Positions 1 through 8,865 of a DNA stretch of 41,589 bases are shown piece by piece. Both the position numbers and the translations under genes were made by a program. The stretch covers positions 1 through 41,589 of the forward strand of contig NZ_MSDV01000066.1 in NCBI RefSeq assembly GCF_001931485.1, read 5' to 3'. The notes beneath the pieces were generated by a model. The model made no database searches and was not told the origin of the DNA. It saw only the letters and a program-made list of their open reading frames with translations. How positions within the stretch are numbered: the stretch's first letter is position 1; the number at the start of each line of letters is the position of its first letter. Source of the stretch: Burkholderia sp. SRS-W-2-2016 (GTDB lineage Bacteria > Pseudomonadota > Gammaproteobacteria > Burkholderiales > Burkholderiaceae).

Positions 1-93
1 GGTGGGGGGGGGCGCGGGCGGGTGGGGGGGCGGGGGCTGGGGGGGGGGGGGGGTGGGGGGGGCGGGGGGGTGGGGCGGGGGGGGGGGGGGGGG
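1..93. repeat. G-rich low-complexity tract
   Basis: The first ~93 bases are almost entirely G on the plus strand, with scattered T and C and one uninterrupted run of G around positions 77-93. Read in the frame of the downstream transporter it stays open and gives a Gly/Ala/Trp/Arg-rich stretch. It could therefore be the real cytoplasmic linker between the two halves of the MFS protein. Equally, poly-G of this kind is a common sequencing or contig-edge artefact, so base accuracy and reading frame before about position 110 are doubtful. Confidence 0.8.
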
Positions 94-764
94 CGGGTGC
101 TGGTGCTGGTGGTGCTGGCCGCGTGGGAGCCGGTACGGCTCAGTCGGCGGTGGCCACTGCGTCGGCGTCCGCTGCCGCATCCGCGTTCTCCCCATGGCGC
201 ACGCCACGCGCATGGACGCTCGGCCTCTACTTCGGCATCGTCAACGGCGGCTATACGAGTCTCGTCGCGTGGCTGCCGGCGTTCTATCAGCAGCGCGGCG
301 TCAGCGTCGCCGCGAGCGGCTCGCTGCTCGCGGCGATGACGGTCTTCCAGGCCGCGTCGGCGTTGCTGCTGCCGCTCGCGGCGGCCTCGTTTCGCGACCG
401 GCGGCCGTGGCTGCTGCTCGGACTGTCCGCGCAACTGGCCGGCGTGCTCGGGCTGATCGTCATACCCGATGGCGCGCCGCTGCTGTGGGTCGGCGTCGCC
501 GGCGCGGGGCTCGGCGGGGTGTTCTCGCTCACGCTCGTGACCGCGATGGATCACTCGGCCGATCACCGCATCACCGCGCAACTGGTCGCGTTCACGCAAG
601 GGGTCGGCTTTATCGTCGCGGCATTGGCGCCGCTCGTGGCCGGCGTCGTGCGCGGCTGGAGCGGCGGCTTCGGCGCCGCGTGGATCATGCTCGCCGGCTG
701 CATCGCCGCGATGATGGCGGTCACGTTGCTGTTTTCGCCGCGTAGTTATTCGCGGTGGCTTTGA
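3..764 (+). CDS. MFS transporter, CynX/NimT-like, C-terminal half (5' truncated)
   Basis: This is the C-terminal half of a major facilitator transporter of the inner membrane, cut by the window start. From about position 200 the reading frame gives a hydrophobic protein with roughly six membrane segments, beginning near LYFGIVNGGYTSLVAWLPAF. This is typical of TM7 in the CynX/NimT (cyanate/nitroimidazole) group. It is preceded by an Ala/Ser- then Gly-rich linker as expected for the central loop between TM6 and TM7. The substrate cannot be inferred. The frame is open to the window edge but passes through the doubtful G-rich tract, so the true upstream continuation may be in another frame. The TGA stop (762-764) overlaps the first unit of the 9-bp tandem array. 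The gene precedes nasT on the same strand by about 0.6 kb. Confidence 0.75.
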   Translation, partial: WGGARAGGGAGAGGGGGWGGRGGGAGGGGGAGAGAGGAGRVGAGTAQSAVATASASAAASAFSPWRTPRAWTLGLYFGIVNGGYTSLVAWLPAFYQQRGVSVAASGSLLAAMTVFQAASALLLPLAAASFRDRRPWLLLGLSAQLAGVLGLIVIPDGAPLLWVGVAGAGLGGVFSLTLVTAMDHSADHRITAQLVAFTQGVGFIVAALAPLVAGVVRGWSGGFGAAWIMLAGCIAAMMAVTLLFSPRSYSRWL

Positions 765-1104
765 GCGCTTTGAGCGCTTTGAGCGCTTTGAGCGCTTTGA
801 GCGCTTTGAGCGCTTTGAGCGCTTCGTGCGCTTCGTGCGCTTCGTGCGCTTCGTGCGCTTCGTGCGCTTCGTGCGCTTCGTGCGCTTCGTGCGCTTCGTG
901 CGCTTCGTGCGCTTCGTGCGCTTCGTGCGCTTCGAGAGCTTCGTGCGCTTCGAGAGCTTCGTGCGCTTCGAGAGCTTCGTGCGCTTCGAGAGCTTCGAGA
1001 GCTTCGAGAGCTTCGAGAGCTTCGAGAGCTTCGAGAGCTTCGAGAGCTTCGAGAGCTTCGAGAGCTTCGAGAGCTTCGAGAGCTTCGAGAGCTTCGAGAG
1101 CATC
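763..1104. repeat. 38-copy 9-bp tandem repeat array
   Basis: About 38 perfect-period 9-bp units run from 763 to 1104. By direct reading there are 7 units of GAGCGCTTT (first at 763), then 12 of GTGCGCTTC (826-933), then three alternations of GAGAGCTTC and GTGCGCTTC (934-987), then 13 of GAGAGCTTC, the last ending in a variant CAT. The period is divisible by three, so most frames stay open and give artefactual tripeptide proteins (Leu-Ser-Ala, Arg-Phe-Val, Glu-Ser-Phe; Glu-Ala-Leu and His-Glu-Ala on the minus strand). There are no spacers, so this is not CRISPR. The array starts at the transporter's TGA and ends about 240 bp before nasT. Confidence 0.95.
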
Positions 1105-1372
1105 AACATCAACGCACGCCATGCGCCGCTTCGGTGCATCGCGCGTTCGCGCCGGCCGGTGCCCCGTGCCGGTGCAACGCTGTGGACCCGACGCCAGCCA
1201 ATCATCCGCATGCGGGGCACGGGCGTTTGTTCCCCGCTCGCCGCAAAACCCCCGCTAAATCCAGCCTCATTCGCTGCGAACACCCCGCTTTCCACCTCAC
1301 CGCGAGCCGCGCCGCGCAACGCCTGGCACACCCATTGCTTTAAAGATGGTCAGTCGTCCACCCACCTCCCAC

Positions 1373-1948
1373 ATGCTGCGTGTTCTCCTCGTCACCGACA
1401 CCGACAAACCGATCGGCGATCTGCGCGATGCCCTCGCCCGGCTAGGCTGCGAAATGCTCGCCGGCACCGCGACGCCGCACGCGCTGCACCGCGCGGTGCA
1501 GGACGAGCGGCCCGACGTGATCATCATCGACACCGAGTCGCCGTCGCGCGACACGCTCGAACAGCTCGCGGTGATGCACGCGAGCGCGCCGCGTCCGGTG
1601 CTGATGTTCAGTCACGACGCCAATCAGCAGCTGATCCGCGACGCGGTCAACGCCGGCGTCACCGCGTATTCGGTCGAAGGCCTCGCGAGCGAGCGGCTCG
1701 CGCCGATCCTTGAAGTCGCGCTCGCGCGATTTGCACAGGAATCCCAACTACGCGAGCGCCTCGCGCAGGCCGAAAACGAACTCGCCGAGCGCAAGCTGAT
1801 CGACCGCGCGAAACGCCTGCTGATGGATCAGCAGAAACTCACCGAACCCGCCGCCTATGCCAGCCTGCGCAAACGCGCGATGAACCAGGGCGTCAAACTC
1901 GCCGAGGTCGCGCGCGCGGTCGTCGCGTCGGCCGGCTCGCTCAAATGA
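1373..1948 (+). CDS. nasT: ANTAR-domain response regulator NasT (nitrate-responsive antiterminator)
   Basis: Cytoplasmic RNA-binding antiterminator of nitrate/nitrite assimilation genes. The N-terminal ~120 residues form a receiver-like domain with the IIIDTESPSRDTLE block that is typical of NasT, including the aspartate. The C-terminal ~60 residues form an ANTAR domain (coiled helix, then ERKLIDRAKRLLM, then a helical bundle). At 191 aa the length is normal. An in-frame ATG at 1346 would add nine residues; neither start has a clear Shine-Dalgarno, and 1373 is preferred because the conserved MLRVLL begins there. The nasS start follows 7 bp after the stop, so the two are surely cotranscribed. 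In known systems NasS sequesters NasT until nitrate binds. NasT targets (leader hairpins before nas genes) are not in this window. Confidence 0.88.
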   Translation: MLRVLLVTDTDKPIGDLRDALARLGCEMLAGTATPHALHRAVQDERPDVIIIDTESPSRDTLEQLAVMHASAPRPVLMFSHDANQQLIRDAVNAGVTAYSVEGLASERLAPILEVALARFAQESQLRERLAQAENELAERKLIDRAKRLLMDQQKLTEPAAYASLRKRAMNQGVKLAEVARAVVASAGSLK

Positions 1949-1955
1949 TGCGTTC

Positions 1956-3110
1956 ATGAATCCAGCCACTTTCACCACCGCGCCCGCTTCCGCGCCGCCG
2001 CCCGAAAAGACCCATCTGCGGCTCGGCTACGTCGCGCTCACCGACGCCGCGCCGCTCGTCGCCGCGAAGCTGCTCGAATTCGGCCACGCGCACGGGCTCA
2101 CGCTCGAACTGTGCAAGCAGCCGTCGTGGGCCGCCGTGCGCGACAAACTGTTGTCGGGCGATCTCGACGCCGCGCACACGCTATACGGCCTCGCCTACGG
2201 CGTGCAACTCGGCCTCGGCGGCCCGCGCGCCGACACGGCGGTGCTGATGGTGCTGAACCGCAACGGCCAGGCGATCACGCTGTCGAACAGTCTCGCCGAC
2301 GCGCTCGCGAAACACGGCACGCTGCGCGCCGCGCTCGCACCGCTCGGCCGCAAGCCGGTATTCGCGCATACGTTTCCGACCGGCACGCACGCGATGTGGC
2401 TGAACTACTGGCTCGCGGCGCAGGGCGTCGATCCGTTGCGCGAGATCGACAGCGTCGCGATTCCGCCGCCGCAGATGGTCGCCGCGCTCGCCGAAGACCG
2501 CCTCGACGGACTGTGCGTCGGCGAGCCGTGGAATGCGATGGCCGACGCGCACGGCGTCGGCAGGACCGTCGCTTACACGAGCGAAGTGTGGCCGGATCAC
2601 CCGGACAAAGTACTGGCATGCCGGCGCGATTTCGTCGACGCGTATCCGCAAACGAGCCGCGCGCTGGTGCGGACGGTGCTCGAAGCGTGCCGCTGGCTCG
2701 ACGGTGCCGGCCATCGCGATGAGATCGCGCGCCGGCTCGCGCAGCCGGAGTACATCGGCATCGACGCGGCGCTGATCGCCGCGCGGCTCGACCATCACAC
2801 GGACGCCGCGCAGCGGCGCCGTCTGCCGATGCGCTTTTTCGACAACGGCGCGGTCAACTATCCGCACCCGTTCGAGGGCGCGTGGTTTCTGACGCAGTTC
2901 GAGCGCTGGGGGATGATCGATGCGCGCGGCGATTACGACGCGATAGCCGCGCGCATCAACCAGACGCAGTTGTATCGCGAGGCCGCGGCGCGCGTGAACG
3001 TGACGGTGCCTGATGACGCCGGCGTGACACGTGAGTTGATCGACGGCGAGAGCTGGGGAAGTACCTCGCCGTCCGCTGCGTATGCTGGGCGTTTTCCGAT
3101 CAGGCGGTAA
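1956..3110 (+). CDS. nasS: Nitrate sensor NasS (NrtA/CmpA-like, no signal peptide)
   Basis: A 384-aa protein of the NrtA/CmpA nitrate/bicarbonate-binding family. Recognisable blocks are the LRLGYVALTDAAPLV start, DLDAAHTLYGLAYG, a PPPQMVAAL segment and LCVGEPWN. Unlike transporter-associated NrtA it lacks any signal peptide or lipobox: the N-terminus is a Thr/Ala/Pro-rich polar stretch. This fits the cytoplasmic NasS sensor, which binds nitrate or nitrite and releases NasT. It is coupled to nasT (7-bp gap). The next gene, rhaS, converges from the other strand 50 bp away, so the operon ends here with no nitrate reductase, nitrite reductase or transporter genes downstream. Confidence 0.87.
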   Translation: MNPATFTTAPASAPPPEKTHLRLGYVALTDAAPLVAAKLLEFGHAHGLTLELCKQPSWAAVRDKLLSGDLDAAHTLYGLAYGVQLGLGGPRADTAVLMVLNRNGQAITLSNSLADALAKHGTLRAALAPLGRKPVFAHTFPTGTHAMWLNYWLAAQGVDPLREIDSVAIPPPQMVAALAEDRLDGLCVGEPWNAMADAHGVGRTVAYTSEVWPDHPDKVLACRRDFVDAYPQTSRALVRTVLEACRWLDGAGHRDEIARRLAQPEYIGIDAALIAARLDHHTDAAQRRRLPMRFFDNGAVNYPHPFEGAWFLTQFERWGMIDARGDYDAIAARINQTQLYREAAARVNVTVPDDAGVTRELIDGESWGSTSPSAAYAGRFPIRR

Positions 3111-3160
3111 GTGGTAAGTGCTAAAACAACGCCACTGCCCGCCCGGAGAACAACCGCAGC

Positions 3161-4171
3161 CTAGAAGTTGTACTTATCGATATTGCTCGCATCGAACGTG
3201 GTCGGCGGTCCAAGAATGATTTCGCCCTGCGCGCCGATGGTCCGCTTGCCGAGCTTGCCGGCGTCGAACGTTTCGCCCTCCTTACCGCTGATCTTGCCCG
3301 AAGCGAGCGAGGCCGCCGCATACGCGGCCAGATAACCGAGTTCGGCCGGATCCCACAACTGGAACGCGGTCACGGTGCCGTTCTTCACGAACGCGCGCAT
3401 CTGGTTCGGCGTGCCGAGCCCGGTCACCGCGACCTTGCCCTTGCTCGACGACGTCGAGATATAACGCGCCGCCGCCGCGATGCCGACCGTGGTCGGCGCG
3501 ACGATCGCCTTCAGGTTCGGATACGCCTGCAACAGCCCCTGAGTTTCGACGAACGACTTCTGATCGTCGTCGTTACCGTAAGCAATCTTGACGAGTTTGA
3601 TCTTCGAGTACTCGGGCTTTTTCAGTTCATCCTGCATCCACTTGATCCAGGTGTTCTGATTGGTCGCGTTCGGCGTCGCCGACAGAATCGCGAACTCGCC
3701 CTCGCCGCCCATCAGCTTCGCGACCAGTTGCACCTGGCCGCGGCCGATCCCCTCCGCATTCGCCTGATTGACGAACAGCTGGCGACCCTCGGGCGCGGTG
3801 TCCGAATCGAAAGTGACGACCTTGATCCCCTGCCCCATCGCTTTCTTCAGATACGGGACGACCGCGTTCGCATCGTTCGCGGCGATCACGATCGCATCCT
3901 GATGCTGGGTGATCAGCGTGTTGATATACGACACCTGCGACGACGCCCCAGCATCCGACGGCCCCACCGCCTTGCCCACGCCGCCGAACTCCTTGATCGC
4001 GGCCATCCCGCCGTCGTCGGCGATCACTTCATACGGGTTGTTGATCTGCTTCGGCAGGAATGCGATCTTCAGCCCGCTTTTCAGGTCCGCGGCAAACGCG
4101 CCGCTGCAGCTGATCGCGAGCAACGCGGCGCACAGCGCAGCCGTGCCGGTATGACGTAGAGGTTTGAACAT
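3161..4171 (-). CDS. rhaS: Rhamnose ABC transporter substrate-binding protein
   Basis: Periplasmic binding protein of the RhaSTPQ importer, 336 aa. The N-terminus is a Sec signal peptide (basic start, hydrophobic core, AFA-A cleavage near residue 27). The mature part is a type I periplasmic binding fold of the ribose/rhamnose group, with FLPKQINNPY and the hinge region VTFDSDTAPEGRQLFVNQA typical of RhaS from the rhizobial system. The start has a good upstream AGGAG. It is the last gene of the leftward operon, 79 bp after rhaQ; a final binding-protein gene is unusual for RhaSTPQ loci, where it often precedes the ATPase. The name follows Rhizobium usage, not the E. coli AraC-type regulator of the same name. 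Confidence 0.9.
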   Translation of the reverse strand: MFKPLRHTGTAALCAALLAISCSGAFAADLKSGLKIAFLPKQINNPYEVIADDGGMAAIKEFGGVGKAVGPSDAGASSQVSYINTLITQHQDAIVIAANDANAVVPYLKKAMGQGIKVVTFDSDTAPEGRQLFVNQANAEGIGRGQVQLVAKLMGGEGEFAILSATPNATNQNTWIKWMQDELKKPEYSKIKLVKIAYGNDDDQKSFVETQGLLQAYPNLKAIVAPTTVGIAAAARYISTSSSKGKVAVTGLGTPNQMRAFVKNGTVTAFQLWDPAELGYLAAYAAASLASGKISGKEGETFDAGKLGKRTIGAQGEIILGPPTTFDASNIDKYNF

Positions 4172-4250
4172 GGAGTGTCTCCTGCGTTGTTGTTGGACAG
4201 ACAGTGGTCCGGGTTATCGGTCGTGCAGAGTTGCGGATTACATGGGATCA

Positions 4251-5282
4251 CTAAGAAACAGACGAAGCGGAGGCCGCAGCCGACTTCGCGATGAAGCGCC
4301 GGTCACGCGCAGCGCGCCAGCGCGCGACCAGGTTCGGGATCAGCACCGACGCGAGCAGCAGCACGCCGGTGACGACCGTCAGCGTTTCGCTCGACACGTC
4401 GTCGAGCGTGAGCGCGTTTTTCAGCACGCCGATGATCAGCAGCGACAGCAGCACGCCCACCATCGAGCCGCGCCCGCCGAAAATGCTGACGCCGCCGAAC
4501 AGCACCGCGGCGATCACCGACAGCTCGAAGCCCTCGCCGTTATCGCCCCGCGCGCTGGTAAAGCGAAGCGTATAGACGATGCCGGCGAGCGCGCTGACCA
4601 AACCCGACAGCACGAACAGGCGCAGCCGGATCTTCGCGACCTCGATGCCGGAGAACGCGGCGGCGGTCGGGTTCGCGCCGATTGCGTAGAGGCTGCGGCC
4701 GAACGCGGTCGCCTGCAGCAGCACAGTGAACAGCACGGCCGCGACGATCACGATCACGAACGGCAGCGGAATGAAGCTCGCGCCGAGCGTATCCATCCCG
4801 AACGCGGTATAGCCAGCCGGAAAATCCGCGACCGCCTGATCGCCGAGCAGCACGTAAGCGAGGCCGCGAAACAGCGCGAGCGTGCCGATCGTGACCGCGA
4901 GCGACGGCAGATTCAGCTTGACGATCACGAGACCGTTCAACAAACCGGCCAACGCGCCGGCGATCAGCACCAGCACGATCACGAGCGGCATCGGCAGACC
5001 CATATGCCACAGCACACCCATCAACGCGGAGGACGCACCGAGCACCGATGCAACGGAAAGATCGATTTCAGCGGCAACGATAATCAACGTCATCGGCAAT
5101 GCGATCAATGCGATCTCGGTCAGATCGGCGAGCACGTTGCTCAGATTCGCACCGGTCAGAAACACCGGCGACAACCAGCGCCCGAGCCCCAGCGACACGA
5201 TCAGCACGATCACCAGCAACGCCTCCCATTGCAGCGGCGTTTCGCGTTTGCGCGTGAGCAGCGCGGAATCGGGTTTAGCCAT
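4251..5282 (-). CDS. rhaQ: Rhamnose ABC transporter permease RhaQ
   Basis: Inner-membrane permease of the BPD_transp_2 (ribose/RbsC-type) family, 343 aa with about nine to ten hydrophobic segments. The RbsC-family block EIDLSVASVLGASSALMG lies near residue 71 and the cytoplasmic coupling segment AIGANPTAAAFSGIEV near residue 200. It would pair with RhaP to form the heterodimeric channel. The ATG lies inside the end of rhaP (8-bp overlap, 5275-5282), which implies translational coupling. Assignment as RhaQ rather than RhaP follows gene order (T-P-Q); the two are paralogues and the labels could be swapped. Confidence 0.87.
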   Translation of the reverse strand: MAKPDSALLTRKRETPLQWEALLVIVLIVSLGLGRWLSPVFLTGANLSNVLADLTEIALIALPMTLIIVAAEIDLSVASVLGASSALMGVLWHMGLPMPLVIVLVLIAGALAGLLNGLVIVKLNLPSLAVTIGTLALFRGLAYVLLGDQAVADFPAGYTAFGMDTLGASFIPLPFVIVIVAAVLFTVLLQATAFGRSLYAIGANPTAAAFSGIEVAKIRLRLFVLSGLVSALAGIVYTLRFTSARGDNGEGFELSVIAAVLFGGVSIFGGRGSMVGVLLSLLIIGVLKNALTLDDVSSETLTVVTGVLLLASVLIPNLVARWRAARDRRFIAKSAAASASSVS

Positions 5283-6330
5283 GATCGCGTTTCCTCATCA
5301 TGCGTTTGGCGACTGAGCGGGCCAGCAAGGTATCGGCGGCGATCGCGGCGACGATCAGCGCGCCCTGGATCGCCTGCTCCCAGAACGGCGACACGTGCAG
5401 CACGACCAGCGCGATGCTGATCACGCCGAGCACCAGCGCGCCGAGCGTCGCGCCGAGAATCGTGCCGACGCCGCCGGTGATCGCGACACTGCCGACCACG
5501 GCCGCCGCGACGACCTGCAATTCGATACCCTTCGCGGTGCTCGCATCGACGGTGCCGAAACGCGCGAGCCACAACGCGCCGGCGAAACCGGCAATCGCGC
5601 CGGACAGCAGAAAGCCCGACATCACGCGCCGCTCGACATTCACGCCGGCGAGCCGCGCGGCCTCCGGATTCGAGCCGATCGCGTAATGCTCGCGGCCGGC
5701 GCGGAACTGTTTCAGATAGATCGCGAGCCCGAGCAGCACGACGATCGCGATCAGCGCAAGGTTCGGAATCCCGAGCAACGTGCCGGTCGCGAGCCGCGAA
5801 TACGCGTCGGGCAAGCTCGTCGCGTTGATCTGGCCGCCGTGCACCCACGCATAATCGGCACCGCGAAAGATGTACAGCGTCGACAGCGTCGCAACCAGCG
5901 AAGGCACGCGCCCGACCGCGACCAGCAGCGCATTGATGCCGCCCGCGACGAGTCCGATCGCAAGCCCCGCCGCCAGCGCGACCAGCACCGGCATATGCGG
6001 AAACGCAACATAGAGACTGCCCACCGCGTATGCACTGATCCCGACCGTCGAGCCGACCGACAGATCGATATGCCGCATCAGAATTACCACGGTCATCCCG
6101 GCGGTCAGCAGGCCGATGATCGACACGTTCAGCAGCACGTCGCGCAGATTCTGCAGGTTCAGGAACTGCGGCTTCGCGATGCCGGTGCCGGCCACCAGCA
6201 AGATCAGGACGACGAACAAGGTAGTTTCGCGGCTCTTCGCGAGACTCGCGACGAGGCCGCCCGACGCGGCGCCGGAGCGTTTCGGCAACGACTGCCGGAC
6301 CGGCGCGGGATGGATCGAATGGCGCATCAT
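5275..6330 (-). CDS. rhaP: Rhamnose ABC transporter permease RhaP
   Basis: Second RbsC-type permease of the importer, 351 aa. The conserved HIDLSVGSTVGISAYAVG sits after the third hydrophobic segment and AIGSNPEAARLAGVNVERR is the ATPase-coupling segment. The ATG at 6330 is chosen because it overlaps the rhaT stop in an ATGA arrangement (6327-6330) and because sequence upstream of it is the rhaT coding region in another frame. A second ATG follows immediately. The polar N-terminus of about 30 residues precedes TM1. Works with RhaQ and RhaT; function inferred from the cluster. Confidence 0.88.
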   Translation of the reverse strand: MMRHSIHPAPVRQSLPKRSGAASGGLVASLAKSRETTLFVVLILLVAGTGIAKPQFLNLQNLRDVLLNVSIIGLLTAGMTVVILMRHIDLSVGSTVGISAYAVGSLYVAFPHMPVLVALAAGLAIGLVAGGINALLVAVGRVPSLVATLSTLYIFRGADYAWVHGGQINATSLPDAYSRLATGTLLGIPNLALIAIVVLLGLAIYLKQFRAGREHYAIGSNPEAARLAGVNVERRVMSGFLLSGAIAGFAGALWLARFGTVDASTAKGIELQVVAAAVVGSVAITGGVGTILGATLGALVLGVISIALVVLHVSPFWEQAIQGALIVAAIAADTLLARSVAKRMMRKRDHG

Positions 6331-7856
6331 GCTGCACGTCCCAACGGTGAGAGCCCCTGACCGAGCGCGGCGCCCATGATGCGCTCCTCGTTCGCGTCGG
6401 CGCGCGCGATCTCCGCGCTGATCCGGCCTTCGTGCATCACCAGCACGCGGTCGGCCATCCCGAGCACTTCGGGCAATTCGCTCGAAATCATCAGCACGGC
6501 CATCCCGTCGCGCACGAGTTCGGCGAGCGCGCCGTACACCTCGGCTTTCGCGCCGACGTCGATGCCGCGCGTCGGTTCGTCGATGATCAGCACTTTCGGG
6601 CCGGTCGCGAGCCACTTGCCGAGCACGACCTTCTGCTGGTTGCCGCCGGAGAGTGTGCCGACCGGCGCGTTCGGGTCACCGGCCTTCAGGCGCAGCCGCG
6701 TGCCCCACTGATTCGCGAGTTGGGTTTCGCTGCGCGTGGAAATCAGCCCATGCCGGACCAGTCGGCCGAGCACTGTCATCGATGCATTGCGCGCGATGCT
6801 CAGCTCCAATGCGAGCCCTTGCTGGCGGCGATCTTCCGGCACCAGCGCGAGCCCCGCGCGAACCGCCGCGGCGGGCTTGCCGGTCGCCAGACGCTTGCCG
6901 GACAGCCACACTTCGCCGGCATCGAGCGGATCGATCCCGAAGATCGCCCGCGCGACTTCGCTGCGGCCCGCGCCGACCAGACCCGCGAGCGCGACGATCT
7001 CGCCCGCGCGCACCTCGAATGAAATGTCCTTGAATACGCCGACACGGGTCAGCCCGCGCACCGACAAGCGCACGTCGCCCGGCGTGCAATCGGCCTTCGG
7101 ATAAAGCGTCTCCAGATCGCGGCCGACCATCTTCGCGACGATCGCGTCGGTATTGAGATCGGCGGTCAGCGCGTCGAACACTTTCGCGCCGTCGCGCATG
7201 ATCGTCACGCGCTGCGTCAGCGCGAACACTTCGTCGAGCCGGTGCGTGATGAACAGGATCGCGACGTCGCGCTCGCGCAGCTTGCGCACGATCGCGAACA
7301 GCCGCTCGACTTCGGGCAACGACAACGCGGCGGTCGGCTCGTCCATGATCAGCACGCTCGCGTTCAGCGACAACGCCTTGGCGATTTCGATCACCTGCTG
7401 ATCCGCGATCGACAGACCCCGCACCAGTTGATCCGCGCGCAACTCGACGCCGAGCGACGCGAGCAGACCGTCCACTTCGCGATACATCGCGTCGTATTGA
7501 ATGCGTCCAAAGCGGTCGACCGGCTGGCGGCCCATGAAGATGTTCTCGGCGATCGACAGATCGAAGAAAAGTGTGGGTTCCTGATAGATCACCGCGAGCC
7601 CGGCGTCACGCGCTTCGGCCGGCGTCGCGAAGCGGCGCGGCTCACCGTTGATCAGCAGTTCGCCGGCATCGGGCTGATGCACGCCAGCGAGGATTTTCAC
7701 GAGCGTCGATTTGCCCGCGCCGTTCTCGCCGAGCAGCGCATGTACTTCGCCGGGCCACAGCACGAGGTCGCCGTCCGATAGCGCGCGCACCCGGCCGAAA
7801 GATTTGCTCGCGTGCCGCAATTCGAGTCGCGGCACCGCGGATGGGGATTGCTGCAC
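6327..7856 (-). CDS. rhaT: Rhamnose ABC transporter ATPase RhaT (two ABC domains)
   Basis: Cytoplasmic ATPase energising rhamnose uptake, 509 aa with two ABC domains in tandem, as usual for sugar importers of the RbsA/XylG class. Domain 1 has Walker A GENGAGKST (residues ~43-51), a signature segment LSIADQQ and Walker B LIMDEPTAAL. Domain 2 has the typical degenerate Walker A (LVGAGRSEVAR), a canonical signature LSGGNQQKVVL and Walker B LIIDEPTRGID. The start codon is GTG, preceded by AGGAG at a proper distance. It is translationally coupled to rhaP by the ATGA overlap and lies 62 bp after the lactonase gene. Rhizobial RhaT is the direct functional parallel; it is not E. coli RhaT, which is a symporter. 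Confidence 0.9.
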   Translation of the reverse strand: MQQSPSAVPRLELRHASKSFGRVRALSDGDLVLWPGEVHALLGENGAGKSTLVKILAGVHQPDAGELLINGEPRRFATPAEARDAGLAVIYQEPTLFFDLSIAENIFMGRQPVDRFGRIQYDAMYREVDGLLASLGVELRADQLVRGLSIADQQVIEIAKALSLNASVLIMDEPTAALSLPEVERLFAIVRKLRERDVAILFITHRLDEVFALTQRVTIMRDGAKVFDALTADLNTDAIVAKMVGRDLETLYPKADCTPGDVRLSVRGLTRVGVFKDISFEVRAGEIVALAGLVGAGRSEVARAIFGIDPLDAGEVWLSGKRLATGKPAAAVRAGLALVPEDRRQQGLALELSIARNASMTVLGRLVRHGLISTRSETQLANQWGTRLRLKAGDPNAPVGTLSGGNQQKVVLGKWLATGPKVLIIDEPTRGIDVGAKAEVYGALAELVRDGMAVLMISSELPEVLGMADRVLVMHEGRISAEIARADANEERIMGAALGQGLSPLGRAA

Positions 7857-7918
7857 TGCGTGTCTCCTGTATTTCTGCTGCGGTTACTCGTGCAGTGTTC
7901 TATTGCTTCGCCAGCGCC

Positions 7919-8812
7919 TCAAATGCGGTAATAGCGTTCCGCGTTGCCGCGAAACAGCGCGGCTCTTTCCGCCGCGCTCGCATCGGCGACGATCGCCGCA
8001 TACGCGCGCCACAAATCCGTGTACGAGCCGAATAGCCGGTCGACCGGAAAATTCGACGCGAACATCGCGCGCTCGACGCCGAACGCATCGATCGTCTCCA
8101 GCACGTAGGGCCTCAGGCTTTCGACGGTCCAGCGATGATCGAACATCGCCAGACCGCTGATCTTCACCGCGACGTTCGGACAGGCCGCGAGCATGCGCAA
8201 GCCGTCGCGCCACGCGCGATACCCGGCCACGCTATTGCGATCGACGAACATCCCCGCGTGATTGACGATAAACAGCGTGTCCGCGTGTTCGCGTGCGAGT
8301 GCCGCCGCTTCTTTCATTTGCGACGGATACAGTTGCAGATCGAACGACAGATCATGACGGCGCAGCAACGCGAAATGCTCGCGCCATTGCGGCTCGCGCA
8401 TGAAATGACGGCCGACGTAATCGTAGAGCTTGTTCTGGTGCACATTGAGGATCTGGCGGATTCCGCGCGTATTGGCGAACGACGCGTGCGCTTCGAGCAG
8501 CGCGGGCGCATTCGCGGCGGATAGATCCACCGCCGCGACGATCGCGTTTGGCATCCCGCGCGATTCAGGCGCATCGGCGAGCGACTGCAACCAGCGGGTC
8601 TCCTCGACCGGATCGGCGGGATCGTGATTGGCCTCGACGTGCACGAGTTTCAGCACTTCGATGTCGCCGGCCTCGCCGAGCAGATCGTCGAGCAGATAGT
8701 TATGCTTGAGCTCGCGCGCATCGCCGACGAACGACACGCCCGGATTTTCCAGCCATGGATAGCGATGCGTGCTCAGATCCCACAGATGAATATGCGAGTC
8801 GACAACCTGCAT
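7919..8812 (-). CDS. Amidohydrolase-2 family lactonase, likely L-rhamnono-lactonase
   Basis: 297-aa TIM-barrel hydrolase of the COG3618 / amidohydrolase-2 family. Visible features are the N-terminal metal motif DSHIHLWD (residues 5-12), HVEANHDPADP, FIVNHAGM, and the C-terminal ASNFPVDRLFG block with the last conserved Asp. The family includes L-rhamnono-gamma-lactonase and L-fuconolactonase. Between rhamnose dehydrogenase (makes the lactone) and rhamnonate dehydratase (uses the acid), the expected reaction is opening of L-rhamnono-1,4-lactone to L-rhamnonate in the cytoplasm. It lies between rhaM (53-bp gap) and rhaT on one leftward transcript. Specificity for rhamnonolactone over fuconolactone is inferred from context only. 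Confidence 0.83.
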   Translation of the reverse strand: MQVVDSHIHLWDLSTHRYPWLENPGVSFVGDARELKHNYLLDDLLGEAGDIEVLKLVHVEANHDPADPVEETRWLQSLADAPESRGMPNAIVAAVDLSAANAPALLEAHASFANTRGIRQILNVHQNKLYDYVGRHFMREPQWREHFALLRRHDLSFDLQLYPSQMKEAAALAREHADTLFIVNHAGMFVDRNSVAGYRAWRDGLRMLAACPNVAVKISGLAMFDHRWTVESLRPYVLETIDAFGVERAMFASNFPVDRLFGSYTDLWRAYAAIVADASAAERAALFRGNAERYYRI

Positions 8813-8865
8813 TCGGCACCTTCGTCGGGTGAAAAGCGGTTTTGGGGGCAGTCGTTAATTGTTCG

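Noticed and set aside
763..1104. CRISPR-like array
   Set aside because: Units are 9 bp, contiguous and without spacers, and no cas genes are present.
721..1713. Long open frames on both strands encoding tripeptide-repeat proteins
   Set aside because: They exist only because the 9-bp repeat lacks stops in most frames; outside the array their sequence is out-of-frame with nasT and looks random.
4164..5420. 418-codon plus-strand frame opposite rhaQ
   Set aside because: Composition is Arg/Gln/His-rich as expected for the antisense of a GC-rich membrane protein gene; rhaQ has clear family motifs.
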